Shown: positions 1 through 5,584 of the stretch, piece after piece
Layout: each line of letters starts with the position of its first letter
How positions within the stretch are numbered: the stretch's first letter is position 1
Origin: a virus
Virus record (IMG/VR): IMGVR_UViG_3300036861_000338
Location: 1 to 22,772 of that record
Length of the DNA stretch: 22,772 nucleotides
Direction: 5' to 3' (one strand)
The notes under the pieces: model-generated
Told to the model about the DNA's origin: nothing
The model's input: only the letters and a program-made list of their open reading frames with translations
Database searches by the model: none
Position numbers and translations under genes: made by a program

Positions 1-231
1 CAGCTCAGAGCCGGCAACGGCGAGATCCCCGACACCGCCAAGGCCGCCGCCGACCAAGCGCTCGGCCCCGGCTGGCGCGAGAAGGTCCGGCCCCGCACCG
101 CCGTCGACCCGGCCGAGTTCGAGGCCGAGCGGCAGCGCTACCTGGCGGCACTCCGCGAACGGTTCGGCGAGGAGTTCGAGGACGCGCCGGAGCCTGCAAC
201 CGATGCGGAAGGGGAGGCGGGCGCACCATGA
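1..231 (+). CDS. C-terminal part of an unknown protein (cut by window start)
   Basis: Frame 1 is open from the first base to a TGA at 229-231, giving 76 residues with no visible start. The fragment is charged and probably helical, with an Arg/Glu-rich stretch in the middle and an acidic tail rich in Glu, Asp, Pro and Ala. I do not recognise a domain. The stop overlaps the next gene's ATG as ATGA, the junction type seen throughout this region, which supports it as the true reading frame. The ORF on the opposite strand over the same bases is Arg/Pro-rich and looks like a shadow. Confidence 0.7.
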   Translation, partial: QLRAGNGEIPDTAKAAADQALGPGWREKVRPRTAVDPAEFEAERQRYLAALRERFGEEFEDAPEPATDAEGEAGAP

Positions 232-428
232 CCCCCCCGACCCGCCTCCCGTCCCGCTACCTCGGCCAGCGTCTGGACGGCTCGGTGGAGGAGCTGCACC
301 GTGCGCTGGCGTTCCTGGCCGCCGACACCTGCGCAAAGGGCCGCTGCGACCCCGCCGGCGACGGGCAGTGTGGCCGCCACCGCGAGCGAGAGGCGCGGCG
401 GGCGCTGCGAGCGGCGGGTGGGTCGTGA
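228..428 (+). CDS. Small hypothetical protein, 66 aa
   Basis: Starts at ATG 228, overlapping the upstream TGA by one base-step (ATGA), with a GGGGAGG ribosome site about ten bases upstream. The product is basic, with three cysteines (the CAKGRC and QC motifs around residues 35-48) and a C-terminal Arg-rich helix ending in GGS. The cysteines and a His could bind a metal, but no known family is recognised. Its TGA overlaps the GTG of the methyltransferase gene, so the two are probably translationally coupled. The larger frame-2 ORF through this region begins at 203, but upstream of 425 it reads as Arg/Pro-rich shadow sequence. Confidence 0.6.
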   Translation: MTPPTRLPSRYLGQRLDGSVEELHRALAFLAADTCAKGRCDPAGDGQCGRHREREARRALRAAGGS

Positions 429-1099
429 CCCCCTACTACGACGACGGCACTTGCACCATCTACCACGGCGATTGCCGGGAGGTGCTGCCGTACCTTGCGG
501 CGGACCTCGTCCTGACCGATCCGCCATATGGACAGGCGGGGCGCCTGCATGCTGGCGGTGTGGTGTCGCGGGCACGCAAGCCGCCGCATGGGAAGAACGC
601 CGGTATCCGGCCTCGGTACTGGCCACCTATCGCTGGTGACGACGCGCCATTCGACCCTGAGCCGCTATTAGCCTTTCCGCGCGCCGTGCTCTTTGGGGCC
701 AACTGGTATACCGACCGTCTGCCCGTCTCTGGTTCGTGGATTATCTGGGACAAGAAGGGCGACGGGTTCGAAGGATGGAATGGGGCTGACGCCGAACTAG
801 CTTGGACGAATCTCGGCGGGCCGGTTCGGGTCTTCCGGCACCGCTGGATGGGCGTAATGCGCGACAGCGAGATCGGCCAGCCGCACCTGCATCCAGCTCA
901 GAAGCCGGTCGCCCTCATGGCTTGGATCATCGTCAACGGAACGAAGCCCGGTGATCTGATCTTGGACCCCTACATGGGCAGTGGCCCGGTTCTCCGGGCA
1001 GCGAAAGATCTCGGTCGCCGCGCCATCGGCATCGAGATCGAGGAACGCTACTGCGAGATCGCCGCCCGGCGCTTGGGTCAGGAGGTGCTGGCGCTGTGA
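425..1099 (+). CDS. DNA methyltransferase (N6-adenine/N4-cytosine type, beta-class order)
   Basis: A 224-residue S-adenosylmethionine-dependent DNA methyltransferase. The catalytic motif IV is DPPY at residues 32-35. Near the C-terminus come HPAQKP (156-161), the SAM-binding motif DPYMGSG (181-187) and GIEIEERY (202-209). Motif IV before motif I is the beta-class arrangement, and DPPY suits adenine-N6 or cytosine-N4 methylation of DNA. No partner restriction enzyme is next to it, so an orphan phage methyltransferase that hides DNA from host restriction or marks it is most likely. GTG 425 is chosen as start because it overlaps the previous stop (GTGA) and the homologous part begins just after it. 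The gene is visibly richer in A/T than its neighbours and holds a TTA leucine codon at 668-670, suggesting transfer. Confidence 0.9.
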   Translation: MTPYYDDGTCTIYHGDCREVLPYLAADLVLTDPPYGQAGRLHAGGVVSRARKPPHGKNAGIRPRYWPPIAGDDAPFDPEPLLAFPRAVLFGANWYTDRLPVSGSWIIWDKKGDGFEGWNGADAELAWTNLGGPVRVFRHRWMGVMRDSEIGQPHLHPAQKPVALMAWIIVNGTKPGDLILDPYMGSGPVLRAAKDLGRRAIGIEIEERYCEIAARRLGQEVLAL

Positions 1100-1122
1100 C
1101 CCACTCTCGACCCGCCCGGCCA

Positions 1123-1141
1123 GCCGCCCCGACCGGCCACG
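1123..1141 (+). repeat. 19-base direct repeat, copy 1
   Basis: This 19-base sequence in the gap before the deoxyribosyltransferase-like gene recurs exactly at 1602-1620, within the last codons of that gene. The pair therefore brackets nearly the whole gene, about 480 bases apart. An exact 19-base match is more than expected by chance even at this GC content, but no function is shown. Confidence 0.6.
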
Positions 1142-1151
1142 GAGCGACGCC

Positions 1152-1646
1152 ATGACGGTTGTGACCGCCCCTGCCCAGTGGGACGCCCGCGGCCGTGGGC
1201 TGTTCCTGGCCGGCGGGATCACCGGTTGCCCGGACTGGCAGGCGCAGGTTATCGCGGCCTTGCACGACCAGGACGTGACGCTGCTCAATCCGCGTCGCCC
1301 GCACTTCCCGATCGGCGACCCGACCGCCGCTGAGGAACAGATCCGCTGGGAGTACGACCACTTCCGCCTTGCCGACGCGGCATTGTTCTGGTTCCCGGCC
1401 GAGTCCATCTGCGCGATCGCGCTGTTCGAGCTCGGCGCCTGGCTCGCTGGCGGCCATCTGCGCGGCGCGCGCCTGTTCCTAGCCACCCACCCGGACTACC
1501 CGCGGCGGCAGGATGTGCTGATCCAGACCCGGCTGCGCGACCCGGCCGTCGTGGTCGGAGACAGCCTCGCCGGTCTGGTCGGGGACGTGCGGGCATGGTT
1601 GGCCGCCCCGACCGGCCACGCGACCGCGGGTGGTGGGTCGGGGTGA
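1152..1646 (+). CDS. Nucleoside 2-deoxyribosyltransferase-like protein
   Basis: A 164-residue protein matching the nucleoside 2-deoxyribosyltransferase-like family (PF15891). Visible marks are FLAGGITG at residues 18-25, NPRR at 46-49, EQIRWEYDH at 62-70, the FWFP strand at 79-82 and FELG at 92-95, whose Glu93 occupies the place of the family's catalytic glutamate. Related enzymes move the deoxyribose between bases or hydrolyse the glycosidic bond. In phages this would fit nucleotide salvage or production of a modified base, but the substrate here is unknown. ATG 1152 is preferred because GGAG lies eight bases upstream and the conserved part begins shortly after. The longer ORF from 981 runs inside the methyltransferase gene. 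Confidence 0.85.
   Translation: MTVVTAPAQWDARGRGLFLAGGITGCPDWQAQVIAALHDQDVTLLNPRRPHFPIGDPTAAEEQIRWEYDHFRLADAALFWFPAESICAIALFELGAWLAGGHLRGARLFLATHPDYPRRQDVLIQTRLRDPAVVVGDSLAGLVGDVRAWLAAPTGHATAGGGSG
1602..1620 (+). repeat. 19-base direct repeat, copy 2
   Basis: Exact copy of 1123-1141. Here it is coding, specifying part of the C-terminal tail of the deoxyribosyltransferase-like protein. See copy 1. Confidence 0.6.
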
Positions 1647-2071
1647 CCCCCAACGACCCGCTCGACCGGCTGCTGGCTGGGCTGGAGGAGATCGGCAAGG
1701 TCGGCCAGGTCGACTGGTGGATCAAGCGGCTCCGCGAGTACCGCGAAGGCCTCATGGGCATGTGCCCTCACCAGCCCGGCGACCGCGTGATGCTCGCCCG
1801 GCCGCCGAAGATCACGCTCGGGGAGTCCTGGGGCTGGTGGCCGTCCAGGCACTTCCTGATCGAGGGCGCCGCCGGCACCGTCAAGGAGATCGACTGGAGC
1901 GGCGGCCGTGCCGGGCATTACTCATGCGCCATCGACTTCGACGACGAGAGCTGGATCGACTGCAAGGGCGTTGCGCAGCCCGTGTCGCCTGAGCGCCACC
2001 ATGTGTTCTGGATGGCCGCGAGCCGGTTGGAACGCGCCGCGACCCGGCCCGCGGGCGGTGCCCATGGCTGA
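1643..2071 (+). CDS. Hypothetical protein, 142 aa, likely SH3-like beta domain
   Basis: GTG 1643 overlaps the stop of the upstream gene (GTGA). The 142-residue product has a helical, Trp-containing N-terminus of about 45 residues. This is followed by a beta-rich segment with a GDRVML strand, a Trp-rich turn (WGWW), an EGAAGTV turn and a FDDESW strand. That spacing resembles small SH3/KOW-like barrels, often nucleic-acid or protein binding, but this is a resemblance only. It lies in a run of overlapping small genes. Frame choice is supported by the overlap at both ends; the frame-1 ORF over the same region is Arg/Pro-rich. Confidence 0.7.
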   Translation: MTPNDPLDRLLAGLEEIGKVGQVDWWIKRLREYREGLMGMCPHQPGDRVMLARPPKITLGESWGWWPSRHFLIEGAAGTVKEIDWSGGRAGHYSCAIDFDDESWIDCKGVAQPVSPERHHVFWMAASRLERAATRPAGGAHG

Positions 2072-2243
2072 CCAGGGTTGGATGGTCGATGACGGCACCT
2101 GCGACCTGTGCGTCAGGGGCCAGTGCTGGCTGTGCCTCAGCCCGGTGACGTGGCCCGCCGAACGCGGCGTGGACCAGTTGACCTGCTGCTGCAACGAAGG
2201 CTACGACCTCGGCACCCGACCCGCGGGCGGTGGTGGGTCGTGA
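2064..2243 (+). CDS. Small Cys-rich protein, 59 aa, likely zinc-binding
   Basis: ATG 2064 overlaps the end of the upstream gene by eight bases. The product has seven cysteines in 59 residues: CDLC, CWLC and a CCC run near residue 43. Paired CxxC motifs of this sort usually bind zinc, so a small zinc-ribbon-like regulator or adaptor is plausible, but no family is recognised. It ends in a Gly-Gly-Gly-Gly-Ser tail whose codons also form the G-rich ribosome site for the next gene, which starts with GTG overlapping this TGA. Confidence 0.65.
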   Translation: MADQGWMVDDGTCDLCVRGQCWLCLSPVTWPAERGVDQLTCCCNEGYDLGTRPAGGGGS

Positions 2244-2485
2244 CCGACCAGCGAACCGTCCGCGGGGTCCACTGGCGCAAGCAGCCCTGCCCTGTCGCGC
2301 TTCCCATCGGTGCCGTGACGGAGATGGTCGGCGACACGGCGATCAAGCTGGTGGGCCGCACATTCACCTGCCAGAAGCAGCAGACCTGGAAAGGCTCCCT
2401 CGAGCTGCCCCACCACCACCGCTGGGACGGCGTCATCGGCGGCCAGCACGTCACGGTCATCTGGCGGGACGGGGGTGGGTTGTGA
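2240..2485 (+). CDS. Hypothetical protein, 81 aa
   Basis: GTG 2240 overlaps the upstream TGA. The product is probably beta-rich, with a VGRTFTCQKQQTW segment and a histidine cluster (HHH, about residues 59-61), and ends in WRDGGGL. No family is recognised. It is placed between the Cys-rich protein and a VRR-NUC nuclease in the same overlapping run, and its C-terminal codons again carry the G-rich junction motif that precedes the next GTG. Confidence 0.65.
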   Translation: MTDQRTVRGVHWRKQPCPVALPIGAVTEMVGDTAIKLVGRTFTCQKQQTWKGSLELPHHHRWDGVIGGQHVTVIWRDGGGL

Positions 2486-2788
2486 CCGCCCCGGCGTTGT
2501 ACCGCTGGACCGTGCTGCACCTGCACGACTCCCGCCGCGTGGTGGTCGTGGGCGACGGCGAGCCGGTCGCGGTTGGCGACAAGGACATCGCCGGCCTCCC
2601 GGACCTGCTGCTCATCCGGGAGCGTTGCGTTTGGATTGAGCTGAAGTCGGCCACTGGCCGTTTACGTCCTTCACAGAAGCGCATATTGGAAGCTCTCCGG
2701 GCGGCAGGCCAAGAGGTGTATGTGTGGCGACCAGCGCATTTGGAGGAAGCGAAGACGGGTTCTGGCGCACTCCGGAGGCCGAGAATGA
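2482..2788 (+). CDS. VRR-NUC nuclease, apparent +1 frameshift near the C-terminus
   Basis: GTG 2482 overlaps the previous stop. The protein shows the small phage VRR-NUC fold of the PD-(D/E)xK superfamily: HDSRR at residues 15-19, GLPDLLL at 38-44 (catalytic Asp41), IELK at 52-55 (catalytic Glu53 and Lys55), Gln65, and VYVWRP at 79-84. Such enzymes cut DNA, often branched structures, in recombination or packaging. In the given sequence the frame stays open past 2788 into the downstream HNH gene and the linker looks like non-coding translation. Skipping one G in the GGG at 2757-2759 instead gives a natural end, KTVLAHSGGRE, at a TGA at 2786-2788, for a protein of about 101 residues. I therefore treat the long open frame to 3477 as an artefact of one extra base. 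The second half is less GC-rich than its surroundings and has a TTA codon at 2662-2664. Confidence 0.75.
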
Positions 2789-2813
2789 ATTCGCCTTCGC
2801 TGCGTCTAGCAGG

Positions 2814-2819
2814 TAAAAT
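2814..2819 (+). promoter_or_regulatory. Possible -10 element upstream of the HNH gene
   Basis: TAAAAT stands out in this GC-rich region and lies 15 bases before a GC hairpin that leads the HNH transcript. A TTCGCC about 18 bases upstream is only a half match to a -35 box. Weak evidence; a similar arrangement (TAAGAT at 13536-13541, then a hairpin) precedes the endonuclease VII gene. Confidence 0.3.
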
Positions 2820-2833
2820 CGGCTGTATTGAGC

Positions 2834-2862
2834 GGCCCGGCGGCGCGCGAACGCCCCGGGCC
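2834..2862 (+). promoter_or_regulatory. GC-rich hairpin in the leader of the HNH gene
   Basis: GGCCCGG pairs with CCGGGCC, and the stem continues with GGCG/CGCC after one bulged C, closing on a six-base loop. That is eleven pairs with one bulge. It has no following T run, so it is not a classic terminator. It may shield the HNH ribosome site region from upstream transcripts or protect the 5' end. Confidence 0.5.
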
Positions 2863-2896
2863 CGGCCGACCCCTGAACCTTCCGGGAGGGATCGAC

Positions 2897-2932
2897 ATGG
2901 CCGATGCTACCTGCTGCGGTGGCAAGGCATGA
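2897..2932 (+). CDS. Possible 11-aa leader peptide coupled to the HNH gene
   Basis: ATG 2897 follows a strong GGGAGGG with six bases of spacing, the best ribosome site in this leader. It encodes only MADATCCGGKA. Its TGA overlaps the HNH start as ATGA at 2929-2932, the same coupling used elsewhere in the window, while the HNH ATG itself has no good ribosome site. A leader peptide that delivers ribosomes to the HNH start explains this. Alternatively it is chance, with the HNH start served weakly by AAGG. Confidence 0.4.
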   Translation: MADATCCGGKA

Positions 2933-3477
2933 CTAAGCGCCAGCCGCCACGCTTCCGGTCCTGTGAATGGTGCGGGGCCAGCTTCCAGATCAAGACGACC
3001 AAGCATCGCTTCTGCTCCAAGGCATGCGGGCAGAAGGCATGGCTGAAGGACAAGCCCGGCTACATGGTCGAAGCCCAGCGGCGCTACGTCGCGAAGTCCC
3101 CCGACCGCCGCAAGAGCTATATGCGGGCCTACCGCGCCAGCAATCCCGCCAAGGCCCGCCAGCAAGAGCTACGCCGGACCCAGAAGCGGCGCGCACACCT
3201 GAAGGCACGCACCGACCAGATCAAGCTGGAGCGCGGTTGCATCGACTGCGGTTATCGCGAGCATGCCGAGGCGCTCGATTTCGACCACCGCGACCCGTCC
3301 ATGAAAACACAGAACGTCTCATGGCTGCTTATGCGAAGCTGGGATAAGGTGCTCGCCGAAATCGCCAAATGCGATGTGCGCTGTGCGAATTGCCATCGCG
3401 TGCGAACTGCCCAGCGCGGCTACTCCAACGAAAAGCGACCGCCTGGGCCATCCCCCGAGCAAGGGCGGCTGCTGTGA
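2929..3477 (+). CDS. HNH endonuclease (free-standing homing type)
   Basis: A 182-residue HNH nuclease. The N-terminus has a zinc-finger-like CxxC...CxxxC set (Cys12, Cys15, Cys29, Cys33), followed by a long Arg/Lys-rich helical DNA-binding stretch of about residues 45-100. The nuclease part shows CIDC (104-107), the catalytic LDFDH (116-120) and CANCH (152-156), closing a second zinc site. Free-standing HNH genes in phages usually act as homing endonucleases that cut relatives lacking the gene. ATG 2929 is chosen because the conserved part begins there and upstream in-frame sequence reads as leader, although the frame is open back into the VRR-NUC gene. It has its own leader with a hairpin, and less GC than the neighbours. 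Confidence 0.85.
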   Translation: MTKRQPPRFRSCEWCGASFQIKTTKHRFCSKACGQKAWLKDKPGYMVEAQRRYVAKSPDRRKSYMRAYRASNPAKARQQELRRTQKRRAHLKARTDQIKLERGCIDCGYREHAEALDFDHRDPSMKTQNVSWLLMRSWDKVLAEIAKCDVRCANCHRVRTAQRGYSNEKRPPGPSPEQGRLL

Positions 3478-3542
3478 ACTGGTGGCCGTTCTTGCTGTAC
3501 CCGCTGACGCTGGGGTTCGCGCTGGGGAAGGTCGTCCGGTGA
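3474..3542 (+). CDS. Tiny membrane peptide, 22 aa
   Basis: GTG 3474 overlaps the HNH stop (GTGA), and the TGA at 3540-3542 overlaps the next GTG in the same way. The peptide starts MNWWPFLLYPLTLGF and ends LGKVVR: one hydrophobic segment with a short basic end, inside-positive. Precise overlaps on both sides and a clean transmembrane profile favour a real gene over chance. Function unknown; tiny phage membrane peptides can regulate lysis or exclude superinfection, which is only a possibility here. Confidence 0.5.
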   Translation: MNWWPFLLYPLTLGFALGKVVR

Positions 3543-3835
3543 CCGGACGGCCGCCGCCCTTCGACCCGCTCCCGCCGCATCGGCGCCGACGGATCACCCG
3601 CACCCGTGCCCGCTGGTACTGGCTGCTGGAGCGGCTGCCGCCCAACCCCGCCCACCCGCTACGCCGCATGGTCTGGTGGCGCCTGCGCCTGCTGGAGGCC
3701 GCCGACCGCCGGTTCGTTGAGCTGCTGGAGGTCGTGCGGCGGGTCGCACGCAAGGAGGCCCATGAGGTCGCCGAGCGGCCATGGCGGGAGCTGGATTCGC
3801 TGGCCCCGCCGCCGCCGCAGGAGCTGGACCGGTGA
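3539..3835 (+). CDS. Hypothetical basic helical protein, 98 aa
   Basis: GTG 3539 overlaps the stop of the 22-residue peptide. The product begins with a Pro/Arg-rich segment (DPLPPHRRRR). Arg/Trp/Leu-rich helices follow from about residue 22 to 85, and the tail is Pro-rich (APPPPQELDR). A strongly basic N-terminus suggests nucleic-acid contact, but no family is recognised. It is part of the tightly overlapping run; its stop overlaps the GTG of the next gene. Confidence 0.6.
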   Translation: MTGRPPPFDPLPPHRRRRITRTRARWYWLLERLPPNPAHPLRRMVWWRLRLLEAADRRFVELLEVVRRVARKEAHEVAERPWRELDSLAPPPPQELDR

Positions 3836-4149
3836 CCCGCCCGACCCGCCTCGTCCTGGCCGTGTCGGCGGTGCTGCTGCTGGCCGCGTTCGGCATCGCC
3901 CAGGCCACCGACTACGCCCGTGCCCCGCTGCTGCCCGACCCCGCGGTCGACATGGAGGCCGAGGTGGTGCAGGTGGCGCGCGCCACCGGCTGCGGCGACC
4001 TGCGGCTTCGCTACACGGTTGAGCATAGCGTCTGGAAGGGCGGGGTTCGCGACGGCCACGACGCCGAGGTCGAGCCGCAGCTCGAGCTGATGCGGCACAT
4101 CCTGCGGCGCATCCAGGCGCTGAGCGAGCAGGGGCGGTGCGGCGGATGA
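3832..4149 (+). CDS. Hypothetical exported or membrane-anchored protein, 105 aa
   Basis: GTG 3832 overlaps the previous TGA. A basic start (MTRPTR) is followed by a hydrophobic core at about residues 7-23 (LVLAVSAVLLLAAFGIAQA), i.e. a signal peptide or N-terminal anchor, with AQA as a possible signal peptidase I site. The remainder is charged, with a helical C-terminus (HILRRIQALSEQGR) that may form a coiled coil. The anchor-plus-helix layout resembles some phage spanin or Rz-like proteins, but nothing else supports that role. Confidence 0.6.
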   Translation: MTRPTRLVLAVSAVLLLAAFGIAQATDYARAPLLPDPAVDMEAEVVQVARATGCGDLRLRYTVEHSVWKGGVRDGHDAEVEPQLELMRHILRRIQALSEQGRCGG

Positions 4150-4365
4150 ACCCCACCCGGTGCGGCGCCGTGTTCGTGGCCGAGTTCGGCGACCGGCCGG
4201 AGTTCGACCGCCTCCAGGAATGCACCCGTACCGACTGCGCCGACCACCAGCGGCAGCTCGCCTGGGTCAACGCCGACCTGTCGCGGTTCATGGCCTACGC
4301 CGCAGCTCGCCCTCGCCCCACCCGACGAGGACCTGGACGACGACGACCCGGAGGACCCGCTCTGA
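4146..4365 (+). CDS. Hypothetical protein with apparent +1 frameshift
   Basis: ATG 4146 overlaps the upstream stop. About the first 50 residues read well (three cysteines, then the NADLSRFMAY region). The frame then turns into Arg/Pro/Gly-rich sequence (RPRPTRRGPGRR), the usual look of an out-of-frame GC-rich read, and runs without stop into the next gene. Between about 4288 and 4303 a +1 shift restores a natural acidic end, PQLALAPPDEDLDDDDPEDP then Leu and a TGA at 4363-4365. That stop overlaps the next ATG (TGATG). The real protein is probably about 72 residues. Either the sequence has one extra base, the gene is broken, or the shift is programmed. Function unknown. Confidence 0.55.
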
Positions 4366-4622
4366 TGAGCAACCCCGTGATCGACCTGAAGATCGAAGGC
4401 GACAACGCCTGGGAGGACCTTCGCCAAAGCGGCGTCGTCTACTGCGGCACCCGCATCGGCATGGCCGCGTTGGAGGGCGGCATGCGCTCCGGCGCGCCAT
4501 CCATCGCCATCCGCCTGGAGCTGCCATCCGGGAAGGTCGCGGTCGCCGAGTCGTCCCTGGCCGCGCTGGAAACCACCGTGCGGGCGCTGGTCGCCCGCTA
4601 CGGGTCGCAGGTGGCGCCATGA
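4365..4622 (+). CDS. Hypothetical protein, 85 aa
   Basis: ATG 4365 overlaps the restored stop of the preceding gene (TGATG). The frame is open back to 4146 but the intervening sequence looks out of frame, so this start is preferred. The product begins MSNPVIDLKIEGDNAWEDL and continues with a Gly-rich turn, a beta strand (IAIRLELPSGKVAVAE) and a C-terminal helix. It looks like a compact alpha/beta protein common among small phage hypotheticals; no function can be given. The next gene starts in the last codons (CCATGA). Confidence 0.65.
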   Translation: MSNPVIDLKIEGDNAWEDLRQSGVVYCGTRIGMAALEGGMRSGAPSIAIRLELPSGKVAVAESSLAALETTVRALVARYGSQVAP

Positions 4623-4825
4623 CCGCCACCGTCGCCGACCTGCGGGAGATCATCAACGACCCCGACCTGCCGGACACCCTCCCGGTCCGGGTGCAGCTCG
4701 GGCCGTTCCTGGGCACGTTCGACTGGGACCTGAATGGCGCCCACGGCGCGCTCGCCGGCCCCGATCCGCACCTGGTGCTGGAGCTGCACGCGGCGCACCT
4801 GGCCGAGGACGGAGGCGGGTCGTGA
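4619..4825 (+). CDS. Hypothetical protein, 68 aa
   Basis: ATG 4619 overlaps the previous stop (ATGA). The product starts MTATVADLREIINDPDLPD, then has a beta-like segment (VRVQLGPFLGTFDW) and an acidic C-terminus ending GGGS. The final codons contain the G-rich junction motif that serves the next GTG. No family recognised. Confidence 0.6.
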   Translation: MTATVADLREIINDPDLPDTLPVRVQLGPFLGTFDWDLNGAHGALAGPDPHLVLELHAAHLAEDGGGS

Positions 4826-5076
4826 GTGGCTGGCAGCGCGACACCGAGGTCGCCACCATCCTCGGCCCCGCCCAGGGGCATCTGGCCGTGTTCGTGTCCC
4901 GCTGGCCCGGCATGCCGACCCGGGCCGGTGGCCCCAAGCCCCCCGCCGTCATGTGGCGCCACGGCACCGACTACAAGTACCTGCCGCCGAGGGTGGCACG
5001 GCGGTTCGCCAGGGCGCTCCAGCGCGCCGCCGACCAGATCGAGCGCGATGTCAAGGAAGCGGAGGCCCAACCCTGA
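4822..5076 (+). CDS. Hypothetical protein, 84 aa
   Basis: GTG 4822 overlaps the previous TGA. The N-terminal half is probably beta-rich (residues 8-50, with FVSRWPGMPTRAGG and the WRHGTDYKYLPP segment). It is followed by a long basic-then-acidic helix (RVARRFARALQRAADQIERD). No family recognised. Its stop CCCTGA overlaps the likely CTG start of the next gene, and the GGAGG for that start lies in its last codons. Confidence 0.6.
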   Translation: MSGWQRDTEVATILGPAQGHLAVFVSRWPGMPTRAGGPKPPAVMWRHGTDYKYLPPRVARRFARALQRAADQIERDVKEAEAQP

Positions 5077-5540
5077 CCCGACCCACCACCGACCAGCTCG
5101 CCAACGCCCAGGGCCACCTGGAAGAGCTCGCCATGCGGCACCACAGCCGCAACAACCCCAACGGGTTCCCCGACGTGGCGACCCTGCTGGACCTGCTGCT
5201 GTGGCTGGACACCGAGCTGGAGCACGCCAAGCACGCCGCCATGTTCGGCCCCGGCGGCGAACGCAGTCCCGAAGGCGGCGGCACCATCGGCCGCCACACC
5301 ATCGGCCGCCACGGCCTGGGTCGCCCCGTCGAAGAGCGCTTGGACTGGGGCACCGACGAGGAGGACCGCCGCAACAACCGCCCCCGGCTGCGACCCGAGC
5401 TCGCCGACCCGCTGGTCCGTGACCTCCAGAAGCTCCGTGCCGGGTGGCACACCGAGTTGGCGCAGTTAGTCGACCGGTGGGCGAGGCGGTCCCATGAGGC
5501 GGCGAACTGGCCGGCCCGCACCCAAGAGACCGGGACGTGA
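5073..5540 (+). CDS. Hypothetical protein, 155 aa, probable CTG start
   Basis: The frame shows good coding character from about 5073. The codon overlapping the upstream stop is CTG (CTGACC), the counterpart of the GTGACC starts used by neighbours. A perfect GGAGG lies six bases upstream, and there is no ATG, GTG or TTG in frame nearby. The first in-frame ATG is 20 codons in, at Met21 (AMRHH), without a good ribosome site. The protein is helical and His-rich, with a TIGRHTIGRH duplication at about residues 71-80 and an acidic central part (DWGTDEEDRR). It holds a TTA codon at 5466-5468. Function unknown. Confidence 0.6.
   Translation: MTRPTTDQLANAQGHLEELAMRHHSRNNPNGFPDVATLLDLLLWLDTELEHAKHAAMFGPGGERSPEGGGTIGRHTIGRHGLGRPVEERLDWGTDEEDRRNNRPRLRPELADPLVRDLQKLRAGWHTELAQLVDRWARRSHEAANWPARTQETGT
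5283..5312 (+). repeat. Tandem 15-base duplication inside a gene
   Basis: Two exact adjacent copies of ACCATCGGCCGCCAC encode TIGRH twice. It keeps the reading frame, so it probably arose by slippage and has been tolerated. Confidence 0.8.
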
Positions 5541-5584
5541 ATGTCCGAGTTTGGGAACACGGTCCCTGGTCAGCGCCCCGCAAC

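Noticed and set aside
2230-3477. Single 415-codon protein joining VRR-NUC and HNH domains
   Set aside because: The N-terminal and linker parts look out of frame, a one-base skip gives VRR-NUC a natural stop, and the HNH gene has its own leader and coupled start.
4146-4622. One 158-residue fusion protein
   Set aside because: The middle is Arg/Pro-rich out-of-frame sequence. The other frame carries an acidic tail that ends exactly over the next gene's ATG.
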